Source of the DNA: Rotaria macrura
Taxonomy: Eukaryota; Rotifera; Eurotatoria; Philodinida; Philodinidae
Direction of reading: 5' to 3'
Length of the DNA: 64,000 bases
Assembly: GCA_900239685.1 (NCBI GenBank)
Contig: OENT01000488.1
Span: forward strand, 1-64,000
Shown: positions 34,699-46,800 of the stretch, piece after piece
Position numbering within the stretch: the first letter of the stretch is position 1
How the letters are laid out: each line of letters opens with the position of its first letter
Translations under genes and position numbers: made by a program
The notes under the pieces: generated by a model
What the model was told of the DNA's origin: nothing
Database searches by the model: none
What the model saw: only the letters and a program-made list of their open reading frames with translations

Positions 34699-37600
34699 CT
34701 ATTGATGACGTTCAATGGACAATGTAGTTGTGTTCGGACTGAATTGGTGAAATTTCTGCTTTTCATATTCATATCTAATAGGATTATTAAGAATATCATT
34801 ACGGGCAAACTCATCAACGCCACCACGGTTAAAGTATTCATCGTCGTCATTTCCGTCCGCATTACTGACTTGCAATCCTTTATACCATGGTGCTCGTGCA
34901 TATTTAAGTGCTTCCACATGTGCTTGCCGAGCATGATATCGGATCACTGTTGATGGATGAGTAAGATAAACGGCTGCTTGATCAAGTTGATTTGTCGATG
35001 AAATTCTGTCATGACCGGCTTCCATGACGGATTTCAATTTCGGATAATCTAGAACGAATCAAATTTCAAATGAATTTTGACAACAAAAGTTGATTTCGTT
35101 GTTGTTGTACTCGAAAGAAGAAATTCCGTATCATTATTTAGCATATGCAGTACGAGACGATGCCGTTGTTCAATACTGCGCCATGCTCGATTAGTTGTTA
35201 CATAGCGATTAAGACTTCCTTGAGCACGTTCATGGAGTGCCAGAAATTCTTCATCAGACATTGGCCTCGGCTAGAAAAGAAAATGACATTAAAGATTCAC
35301 GTGTCTATTTTTGTTTAATCGATAATCACTGCTCGTTCACTTCTCCATTTCTCGATTTGTTCAAGTATTTCTTCACGTTTAGCTTCGGTAAGAATGGTCG
35401 GCTTGATATATTCCAATCGTTTTTGACGTCGATCTATTTCCGCTTGTTTTCTTTGGTGATAACGACGAAATTCACGTTGAATACGACGCGCAGCACGATC
35501 AGCAATACAATGATCACGGAGGCCATTATCCAGAGCACGTCGTTGTAAATAACCACGGACAAGTGCTTGAATTTTCGTTGCACTTCGTAAACGTTGAATT
35601 TCAAGATATTTTTCGACTTCAGCTAAGAAATACATTGACTTGTCAAATGTAACTTTGATCCTTTGAAACAAGTACTTACATGCTGGTAGCAATTGAATGG
35701 TTTGTACTTGTTGGAGTTTAAATTGACGTAGACGTCGATAATGTTCACGTGTAGCTTGATATTGAACTTCAGCTCGTTGACGTTGTTGTTCTCGCATTTC
35801 AGCTTCTTTCGTTTTTCTCTTTCTGGAAAACAAATTAGGCTTAACTGAAAGAAATTAAACTAAACAAAAAGCAGTCATGAGCATCTCCGCCTTTTCCCGT
35901 GAGAATTCATCAGAGTTAAAGAACAGCTAGGAGAACAAAAATAGAGTACCAGTGTTTTGAATGTATGACGAATAAATAAATACCAGGTTCATGTCTAACG
36001 ACGACGTTTGCTATGAAATGATACCTAAACTTTGTTGTTGCTAGAGGATTTAACTTCAAAGTTTCGCTCATATCTGAGAAAAAGAAAATAAAGAAAAAAA
36101 ACCTGAAACTAATTTGAAACTGTTTCATAGCTTGATTTGCTTTTGCCAATCGTTTTCGAGATGCGTAACCTCGCCATAATGCTTGAACTTTTCTTGCAGC
36201 ATAGTTTTCTCTCTTAAATGAATTCCTCAATGAGAATAAAAAAGAAACAAACTTTAATCTTACCTGATATTCACGTGAATAAGGTCCACCTTTCACGCCA
36301 CGATTGATTATAGAAAGTAAATCTTGTAAATCCATGCCGAAACCTCGGCCATGCCATCGTTGTAAAATTGTCGGCAAACCTCTAACAATAAAAGCTCTCA
36401 TGTTAATTATGTGCTAGTTTTTAATCATTAATACTCCATACTTGAATTTCTCAGCTAGTAGAAAAACAATTTTTGAATCAGTTTCACAAACAGCAACTAA
36501 AGCGCGTACAGCTGCTCTAAACGAATATGTAATGTTTAATTACAATTTGTAACGCATTCTATGCAGTGAATTCGTTGATAATTTATAGAGATGAGTCAAT
36601 GAGAAGAGCGGCTTTCATCTATAGGAAACATTGTAAATTCTACTGTGATATGAAAAACAGTTCAGACTAGAAGCTGATCAACTATGTTCGAAATCATCGA
36701 AGGTTATTTGCTCGTTTTTTTGAAATCTGTCAACTCAAATATGTTCAGTTCCATGCGAAACCAGGCCAAATATCATATGGTTTTGTATTGTCGTTTCACT
36801 AGTCGAATATGTGAATATGTTTAATGTTCTTGTAAATTATAAGTCATCCATGAATAACGTTTTTGGCATAAAGATGACAACATTTTCCAGCTCACTATGT
36901 ATCGGTGTACAAAAATGATAGAATCTTGAATTATTTGATCGTAACATGATCCAAGAAAAATTGTATGAAAAATTACATGAAGATACTTTACTCGATTCAG
37001 CCCAGTAATTAGCAATAGTATGGTTGGTATCTTCTTGAGATATATTCGCCAGGATATTCTCTCTTTTTCTATAGCATTATATTTGTATATGCATGTATGC
37101 TCTTGGTAGGTTCACTTCTTTGTTGTCGTCAGTCATAGAGTTCTTTCATGTATCTTGGAATTCGTTCTATGCTTCTGTTTTTCATATTGTTTCATATATT
37201 TTTAGATTTCACTATTCATAGTTTGTCGGACATTTTATCGGTTAATTCTCAATCTTTTTACCATTCCATACATTGCGTTACGTTGTCGTGCAGAGAATGG
37301 AAGGTGAGTTACTATGTTAAAATTAAATCAATGGTAGGCTTGAGATCTTATATGTTCACACTAGAAAATTAATCCATCCCAGGCAAAAATCTCCGGTGTA
37401 AGATGTTACAACACCAGATAAGATTGCATTGAAAATCATAGTCTCCTGAATCTTACGTTAATTGTGACAACTAGACTATTGCATATGATTTTCTATAATC
37501 GTATCTTAAGCTACAGTACCATCTTTTAAGAAAGTGATAGAACGAATCACTGTACGATTTCTGAGATGACGACTTTTTGTACGATTGGCATCTGATCGTA

Positions 37601-40554
37601 CGAGAGATCATAAAAGATGTTAGTATCTGATTTTTCGACCTTACTTGGGTATGTCACATTATATCGAACGTTAGAAAAATGTCGGTTCAGCGTTTATTTT
37701 TGTGTACTCAAAAAGTGAGTATACTCTAGAATCGGCCAGTGCGTCCGGCCGTCCTTCTGTTTACACGATAACTCTTTACAAATACATTCGATTGAGCTGA
37801 AATTTTGTGCACAGAATTGTCTGATGAATATCTCGGTCGAGTTCGAAGATGAGAAGGATCCGGCAAGAAATGGCTGAGTTATCGAAAAGATTGTCATTTT
37901 TCACCAAGCAATCCCTGCGGTGGGGTACAGGGATTTTTTCAAAGAAAACTTTTTTCTCAGAATTATCCACAACGTATATAAATTGACTCAGTTTTTAACG
38001 CTGATTTCGAATCTGATATTAGTTTTGAACCAAATCGCAGCTTTCTAACAAAACGCCGGCTGCAAAAAGGTCTCGAAATAAACAAAAGCTGCATCTAGAA
38101 ACAAGATTGCCTAGATATGTCTGAGATGATCAGTATTTTTGGATTTTCCCAAAAAGGTTTACCAAGACACTTCTTCCGTGCACACATTCTAGGATGACTG
38201 ATTTGTCTCATTCACTTTTTGAAGTACACATAACTCTCGGACATAAGTCCGAAGTTTTCCCATTTATTTCTACCAGAAATTGAAGACACATATTTTGTAT
38301 AGTTTCCGACGGCACAAGAAAAACAAACTTAAGATTTAATCGTCTTCTGCAACTGCAGACATTTATATTAAATACGATAATCGTGTTAATAGTTTCATGC
38401 TGCAAAATCCGATGTGAATAGCCACTGTAATAGACATTCTTCGTCAATAGTGTGAAGAAAGCATCATAATAAGGCAGTAAGCATTTTAGTATAGGAACCC
38501 TAAAAAACTTTCGATCACTTATCTTTCTAAATAAATGTCAGATTTTTATCATTTCTTTAAGTCGAAATTGATACTGTGTCAATCTTTATGTCTCGCATCC
38601 AACGTAAATGCATGTCTTATATATGTTTATGCACATACGTATGTAGTTATTACGTGTTAACCAAGTCAATGAAAAATGAAGATTTTCATTTGAATCGTTT
38701 TTAAAGCTCATTCAAATTTTCTTTTTTCTTTCTTTTTAAAGTATTGGAATGTAGAATTCGATGGAGTGTTCCGTTTTAGTGGTGAATTTGGCATGTTAAC
38801 GAACAATGAATACGAGAGTAATTATAAGATAATTCAAGTTATTCACTTGATCAAAGACTATGTCGTAAATCGGCCTCTTTTCCTGGTATGCACAATAATA
38901 TAAAGCAATAAATAGTAATTTAAGTGCATCTACCAGAAATGAGAGCCACGAAAATCAAAACGAGAGATGTGTCAACTTCCTTTCATAACACAGATTTAAG
39001 ATACTGTTCGAACAGAAGAAAAAACAAATTTTCGAATCTGAATACGATCGTATGCTTGATAGGGATATTCATCTAATTAATTACACCTAAAATCTGTTCA
39101 ATCGGCCGTTCGTTGGCTCAAAACAGAAGAACATAGTTGATAGATAAAGAATACAAGTTTTTATTCTCTTAGATTGCGAGTAATCTGAATTTTACAAATA
39201 CAGTTGGTAAAAAAAGTGCAATATTCAATTCTTTTACATTTAAATACTTTGCAATGGCTTAATTCGTTAAAATTGATTCGACTCTGATAGAAGCAATGAA
39301 CTTACTTTCCAACATCGTTATTATCGAATACAGTTAATTTGTAGGCAAGTTCATTGACATAGTCTTGCTTTAATTTATTTGATATTTCATAAAATACACT
39401 TGGACCTGTTAAACGTCTATTAAAATAAAATAAGATACACTGTAACATGTCTGCAATCTAATCTAAATCTATACCTGCTCTTTCGAACGATATCTTCAAA
39501 AACGTTAATCATCAACGTACAAATATGAACATCATCCGTGAGAAATAATTCCATAAATTTTTGCGAAACCAAAACTACAATAGTTCATTACATTTATTGA
39601 TGTCATAGTCAACGAGAAATTGAAATATATTTCAGTTTTCAATATTGGAATTCATTGAGGCCGATCTTCGATCGTCACTGTAGATTAGTCCGATGTCGGA
39701 TGCGAGTAGTATATGTTCATCGATAGTTTATCTAGAGGTTAGTGAATGTACTAATGTAAGATTCGTCCGGTGTCTAACATCGGACCAATCGAAAGTGAGC
39801 ATCGAGAATGACCAAAGCAACTCCGAGATTGTCATGATTCCCTACATTGGATAAAAACAAATCTTCACCTTGTTTGACAAGTGTGTCTTCATTCGAATGG
39901 AAGCCCAATACTTCAACGAGATGATTCAGAACAACATTCATATAACTTATATAGTCTTGTCGAATATGCGACTAGAAAAATAATCGTTGGTAAACGTTCA
40001 TCAGATCAATGCAATATATAGCAGAAAACTACTTTGTTTTACTTTTTTCTCTTGTGCATATCGATCTTGTATATGACGAGTAAGTAAAATAAAACTATCA
40101 ATGCCTTGTTGAAGATATTGATCAAAAAATTTAGTTGACCATACCCTTGTCTTAGCGTTACTTCTATCTACATCAACACAAAGGCATGAACTAAATAGAA
40201 TCAGGCCGAATGGAATACAGATAAAAATTCAAACATGCATTTTTACCAAGCTAATTTACTAAGACTAATTGAAGCCAAACGCCATCCATTCGTTATTGTT
40301 GTAAAGTCTTGTCGAAGTGTTAATAACAACATTGGTAATATTTCCAATGATATTATTTCATGTTTAACACTTGTAATTGATGTTGATCGTTGTAATATAT
40401 CTATTAATGTTGATGCAAAGAATTTCAAATAGAAACAGTCTACATTGTCAAGCAACTATGGAAACCTACTATCTAATTGGAGAAATTTTTCTGGCAGTTC
40501 TCCAGATTTCGTTCGACTTAATTCTTTAGCGAATGCAACTAAATTTGAATTCAT
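34699..40554 (-). CDS. IQCB1: IQCB1 / nephrocystin-5 orthologue (14 exons, about 706 aa)
   Basis: The product is a calmodulin-binding protein of the ciliary transition zone and centrosome. Exons on the minus strand are 40470-40554, 40247-40439, 40043-40190, 39779-39971, 39475-39574, 39306-39416, 36442-36516, 36264-36381, 36110-36212, 36026-36073, 35680-35822, 35330-35622, 35111-35270 and 34699-35048. Phases join throughout. The N-terminal half is helical and repeat-like (RFLVSQKFMELFLTDDVHIC). Then come IQ motifs ARKVQALWRGYASRKRLAK, ATKIQALVRGYLQRRA and AARRIQREFRRYHQRK. The C-terminus (ARQAHVEALKYARAPWYKGL) matches human IQCB1 (AKQAHLTTLKHIQAPWWKKL), and PMSDEEFLALHERAQ matches its PMSDVVSRELHAQAQ. 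It is longer than the human protein (598 aa). Introns are about 50-75 bp except four longer ones, notably intron 6 (2.8 kb, holding a repeat). A possible AATAAA lies about 115 bp past the stop. Confidence 0.88.
37701..38260 (+). repeat. Interspersed repeat, copy 1 (in IQCB1 intron 6)
   Basis: This copy is about 560 bp. It starts TGTGTACTCAAAAAGTGAGT and ends past CACTTTTTGAAGTACACATA, so the ends form an imperfect inverted repeat, followed by the small palindrome TCGGACATAAGTCCGA. It contains GTGTACAGAATTGTCTGATGA-like and ACCAAGCAATCCCTG blocks shared with copies at 44061, 44592 and 59887. The short ORFs in it are not convincing genes. It is probably a non-autonomous DNA element. Confidence 0.75.
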
Positions 40555-40899
40555 GTTTTTCGTTTTTTTTTATCTAGAAACAAAAGCTCATGGTGACTAG
40601 TTTTGCTTGTGTATGAATACATTTTAAAATTTATTTTTCGTAAAATACACAGAATAATACAAAAATAACCCTACTTATATATGTTAGAATTATGTTTTCC
40701 AACATATTCTACAAAGTCTAATTAATACGAAGTAGTTATCTGACGAAAACTCAGAAAATACAACAAAGAACACAGAAGGAAAAGTCTTTAAATATATATT
40801 TCACTGTGTGGCCTGAGATAGACAATAAAGAAAAAGGATCGTATGTTCATAAATCGTTAACAACTGTATGAAACTAACAACGAAAGAAAATAGAAACAT
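40555..40899 (-). promoter_or_regulatory. Spacer between coiled-coil gene stop and IQCB1 start
   Basis: These 345 bp must hold the 3' end of the upstream gene and the IQCB1 promoter. On the minus strand an AATAAA lies near 40630, about 270 bp past the coiled-coil stop. I see no TATA box or initiator that I would defend. Confidence 0.4.
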
Positions 40900-43800
40900 T
40901 TATGACACAGATGATGATTCAGGTAGATGATCCTTATTAAAACCAAAGGATTCTGTATGATGAACAGGTTGAGTCCATGTTGTTGATTCGACATGTGCTT
41001 TTCTTGGCGGAGAAGGACTTGTTGAAGATCGAGAACTTGTCTAAAGAAAACGTGACATGTTCGAATTTTAGTTTTTCTTAAAACAAAAAAACAAAAAACG
41101 TTACTTCTATTGAAATGTTGCTGTCAAATCGGACACTATTAATTTCTCGACGAAGTTGATTTCGTTCGCGTAGTGTTCGATCAACGCGTTCATTCAAATT
41201 TTCCATTTGATCTTCGAGTAGTTGAATTTTCGATGTCAATAGAAGATTTTCACGACGCATTTCGCGTACTTTTGCATCTTTATCAACCATACTGTCGAAT
41301 ATAGAATAGAGATGCTTTTGTTTTTTTTTTCTCAATCGAGCTCTTATAAAAATACAAGCAAAAGTAGTTTAATGCAAAATAAATAGTACTATTTCAAAAT
41401 GAATCTTCAATGTTTTCTTTTTTTTTTTGCATGACAGGCGAATTATGAACAGAGAGCAAAGGTCATAAGTGCTTGCAATTCAAAGCAAAGAAAACAAAGA
41501 AAATAGCATGAAAAAGAAGTGTTGTTCCAACAATGCGTGAGTTTTGAGTGCTGCTTATTGCAACGGTGAGAATAATCAATGTAAAAAGTGCTAAAAATAA
41601 AGTGCATTGAAGACTTGCCTATGAAAAGTGATATTACTAATAAGATGCGGATGCATGTGAAGTTCATCAACAGTAGCAACAGGAGAAAAAGGAGCATGAG
41701 CAGAAACATCAATATCGAATCTTGATGGATTGTACCTTGTAAGCAACTGTCTTCGTTCATCGATTAACTGTTGATAAGCAGATTCTTGATTTAGTTTCAA
41801 TTCGGCATCTTTTTCAAGTAGATGTCGTGTTTCATGTAGATCTTTTTGAACATTTTTAAGATGCTCAACATATTTAGTTTTCGTTCGTTCGAATATTTCT
41901 CTAAAAACAACATTGGAATTGACATAAAATACAAGTGTTAACTTCGATTATTTGTCACTATCATAGATAGCACGTACCGTTCTTCTTGTAAACGCTGTTT
42001 ATATTTTTCTTTGGCTAAATCATGATTTTTCTGTAACTGTTCAACCTTTTGTTGATAACTTCGGCATTTTAATTGCCAATGTTGATTTTCTGACTTTTCT
42101 TTTAAGTAGAGTTGAACGGCAGCGGACGATTCTTTTTCATTTGGCTAATATTAAATATAGAAAACAAAGTCTATAGATGAAAAAGAGAGAAAGACGAATA
42201 TTGTGCGCTGAACATACTGATTTCAACGAATTAAATGTTTGATTTGTAATATGTAAATTATAATCATTTTTAAATCGACATTCAACAAGTTCATGTTGTA
42301 AAGTATTGTTCTCTTCAATGCGCGTATAAAGTTCTTTACGTACAACAACATATTCGTCTTTTAATCGTTTTAATTTCATGTCGAGTCTCTGTCTAAATAA
42401 CGACAAACGAATTTCGTTAAGAGAAAATTCGAATAAAAAGAAATCTGACAGATTATTACCGTTTGAGTTTTTCTTCCTCGATCGTATGTTGTAAATTAGT
42501 TACTTGGTCAGATTTAGTTACTAATTCTGCTCTTAATGAACTTAATTCCCGTCTAGTTGGTTCTGTTGTTTCATTTAAATGAGTACGTATTGTTTCTTCA
42601 AAATGTTTATCTGTGTCATGAAAACGTCTTTCAAGTTCTTGACTCTTTTCGAATGATTCTTTTGCTATGGCACGAGATTTAAGTAGTTCAACTTCGAAGT
42701 CTTGAACTCTTCGTTGTAATTCGGCTTTCTAAATCGGAACAATAAATCATTCGAAGCAGTTTCGTGTAACTTTGTTTGAAAAAAAAACAAAAGGAATCTT
42801 ACACGTTTCTGTTCTTGAGATAGAGCTTGTTCTAACTCAGCTATTCTAGCAACGCGTCCTTTATTCTCTTGTGATAATTGATTATTAATGTTCACATGTA
42901 ATGTTGATCGTTCTGTTAAATCACTTTGCATTTGTTCCACAAACTGAATTATGAAAAATTAAAGAAATTATTTCGTTATTTTCTCAATCAATGAATATTA
43001 CGTGTTGTTTTTCTTTAAGTTCAATCTGAAATTTGTCACAATTTAATCTGTACACTTCAATTTCATTCAATTGTTGATTATTATCATGTTGCAATTGAAC
43101 GATTGTCTGATGAGCTTTCAACAGATCTCCATCATAATTCGACTAGAAACGATACAAGATGCCGATGGTTCTCTCCTATATGACAATCGCTTACATGCAT
43201 CTGTTTTTGTTCGATATGCAAAAATTCGATTTGCTTATCGCGTTCAGATATATCTTGTTCATATTTTTCTTGTAAATCAGCTAGATTTGTATTCAACTGA
43301 CGTAATTGGTTGTATACGATTTGTGTATCATTATTTGATGATGTTAATGCTAATTTAAGATCCCGATTGATTTCATCTTTTGATTTTATCTGCGATGAAT
43401 TAATACCGAAAAGAAAAGAATATATATATTGTACGAATTAGATAGATAAACTTTCGTACCTCTTCTTTAAGCGCTTTATTTTCTTGTTGAATCTGTTCAT
43501 GTTCATTTTGGAGTACTGTTAGTTTCATGTGAAGTTCATCACGTCGTCGAACAACATCATCCATTTGTTGAACATAATCAAGTTCTTTTTGTCGATAATC
43601 ATGTTGCAATTTAAGAATAGTATCGTAAAGAGACTAAAAATAGAAAATCATACTTATGCAGAAAGTTTTTGTTATTCTTTATTACTTTTACACAAAGATT
43701 CGATTGTTTAAAAATTCATTTAGTTTTTACTATATGCAATTTAATATGATCGAGAAAACAGTTTCATCCATAATTCGAGAGCAACAAGTTTTATATATCG

Positions 43801-46800
43801 TTGAACATATCGATATGTCTTCTATAAGATCGGTCAAATTAGAATAGTAGAAATCCGATAGATTTTATATTCCGACCGAACTATAGTTGTTCTACTGTAA
43901 TTTGTATGTATGATAAGATTTCAATTAAAAAACAAGAATCACGATATGTCTATGAAAAATCTAGTCTGCAGCAGACGGAGAATCCGAGAGTAAAATAAAT
44001 ATTCGAAATATTTTCGAGAGAATTGTCATCTTCTTTTTATGTTACATAATCAGCATTTCTTGTGTACTCAAAAAGTGAGTACACTACTAAAATCGGTCAG
44101 TGTGTCCGGCCGGCCGTCCGTCCGTCCGTTTATTCGATAACTTTTCACAATTACATTCGATTGAGTTGAAACTTTGTGCACAGAATTGTCTCATCAATAT
44201 CTAGGTCAAGTTCGAAGATGAGAAGGATCCGTCGAGAAATGGCTGAGTTATTGAAAAAATTGTCATTTTTCACCAAGCAATCCCTGCGGTGGGGTACAGG
44301 GATTTTTTCAAAGAAAACTTTTTTCTCAGAATTATCCACAACTTATGTAAAGTGACTCAGTTTTTAACGTTGATTCCGAATCTGATATTAGTTTTGAACC
44401 AAATCGAGCTTTCTAAAAGAATATCGCCAAAAAAAGGTCTCGAAATAAAAAAAAAGCTGCATCCCGAAACTAAATTGTCTAGATATGTCTCAGTTGGCCA
44501 GTAGTGTTGGGATTTCCCAAATACCTGGTTCTGTAACTATTTAAAAGGACTATCGAAAGGTAAAAACCCGTAGTCAATAGATATTAATATTGACCAAGCA
44601 ATCCCTGAGGGGTGGTACAGGGATTTTTTCAAAAAAACCTTTTTTCTCAGAATTATCCACAACGTATACAAATTGACTCAGTTTTTAATGCTGATTCCGA
44701 ATCTGATATTAGTTTTGAACCAAATCGCAGCTTTCTAACAAAACACCGGCTGCAAAAAGGTCTCAAATGCACAAAAACTGCATCTAGAAACGAAATTGCC
44801 TAGATATGTCTGAGATGATCAGTAGTTTTGGAGTTTCCCAAAAAGGTTTACCAAGATACTTCATCCGTGCACACATTCTAGGATGACTGATTTGTCTCAT
44901 TCACTTTTTGAAGTACACATAACTCTCGGGCATAAGTCCGAAGTTTCCGCATTTATTTTTTGAATAACTTATGTGTAAAGAACAAGATTCTTCTTTGTTC
45001 TGTATTTTGTAAGAAATGCAAATGAACATGAAACCTTTTGAAAAGCATAGAGATTCATGTTGTGGTACATTCTATTTTATGAAATTGAGATTTTTAACTT
45101 TGTTTTCCTCATTTCAATCGGTAAGCTCGAAACAACTGATGTCGTCTATGTTTAGTCTCTAGTACAATGTTAAATTGAAAATATCATTACTGTAATCTTC
45201 TGCTCAATGATTTTTCTCCGATGGAAATAAACGTCTTAGTAAAAAGGATAGTTATCTTGAGAAGACAAATTAGTTGAATAATGTTTGCTTGACTTCATTA
45301 AACATCTTACACGATCTTATTCTCTCGAATCATTATCAATTTGATCAACGATTCACGTCGTTCGATTGTAAGAGAAATGGCTTATAGAGACGGAAAACTT
45401 AACAATCACGTTTCGATGCATTGTTGATTAAGAAAATTTTAACTTCGAACAGATATTCAATGTCGTCGAATGAAAATTGTGAAGTATCACGATGTAAATT
45501 AACCTTTCGAGAGGACGCTATGTGTGAAAAAAAGAAAAGAACATTCTCAACGGGCAGAGCTCAAGAGTGTTCACTTGTATTGATTCAAAGATGCCTTAAG
45601 AAAATTTTACTCAGATTATTTTAGAAAATAGTCGTCAAACTAAACTTGTGTTTGACTGGAAGCTCTGTTAACTTATCCTTGAAGATAATCGTTCGAGAGT
45701 AATTATTCTCGGACGATCTGTTTTCAAGTGATCTATAGCCTTGGAAGAAACAACCGTCATTGAGCAACTTGTATTTTTACCTGATCATAGCCATTTATAA
45801 AACGAAAGTCAACAAATCTGCCCCTATGTTAATCTTCAGTCAATTCTATAGTTAGTTGGAAAATAATGAAAATGAATTTCGAATGATTCTTTTTCTTAAC
45901 ATACACTATATTTCTGTTCTCTTTTTTCACTTTGTTCTTCTAATGCTGCAATAGTCTTTTCATAATCTCGTCTTTCTTTTTCCATTTGATTTTCCATGTC
46001 GATTTTAATTCTTTCCAGACGAGCTAATTCCTAGAATAGATGTTTTATTACGTCATAAATAAGTAATCAAGGACACGTATTTGTTTGTATTTACTTGAGG
46101 CAATTGCTGTTTATTCTCAGCAACAGCTAGCAATTGTTTGTAATGATCATCTCGTTGGATTGATTCTTTTTTTATTTCGTGACACTTTTTCGACACTGAA
46201 TCGAGTTGTTCACGTAAACGAACTATTTCAAGTTCTAGTTGATTATTTGTCTGATGTAACCAGTCGATTTTTAATTTTAATTGTGTTGCATTCAAGCTAT
46301 TCTCACTTGAATCGTTCGTTATCAAGAATTCTTTTTCCCGTTCTTTCAATGCACATATTTCTTGTTCAAGTACAAGTTCGCGTATACGTGCTCGTTCCAT
46401 TTCTTCGTTCCAATGACTTTTTTCTGCATATAAGTATTCATTTTCTTCGTAAATCGTATCGAATTCTTGCGTGCGATTCTTCAATGTTTGATTTTCACGT
46501 GTTAACTCGTCTAATTTATCATGTAATTGATCCAATTCATTTTGTAATTCTTCAATAGTTGGCTGATTTTTCGTCGTCGTTAATGCAAAGTTTGTTGTTG
46601 TTGTTGGAGAATGCTGAGATGGTGAAACAGATGATGAAGCTATATAAAGATCTTCAATTGAACTCATTATTGAACTTGTACCTTTTTCGATTTCGATTTG
46701 TAGCGTTTGTAACTCATATTCACGTTGTTGTAGTTTTTGTTCTAGAAGATGAACATGTTCTTGTAATTCAACGATGTCGGCTGATGTCGATGAAATTGCT

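Noticed and set aside
34699-40554. IQUB or SPATA17 as identity for the IQ-motif gene
   Set aside because: Both have IQ motifs, but the C-terminal KQAH...APWxK region, the PMSD segment and the helical N-terminal half fit IQCB1 better.
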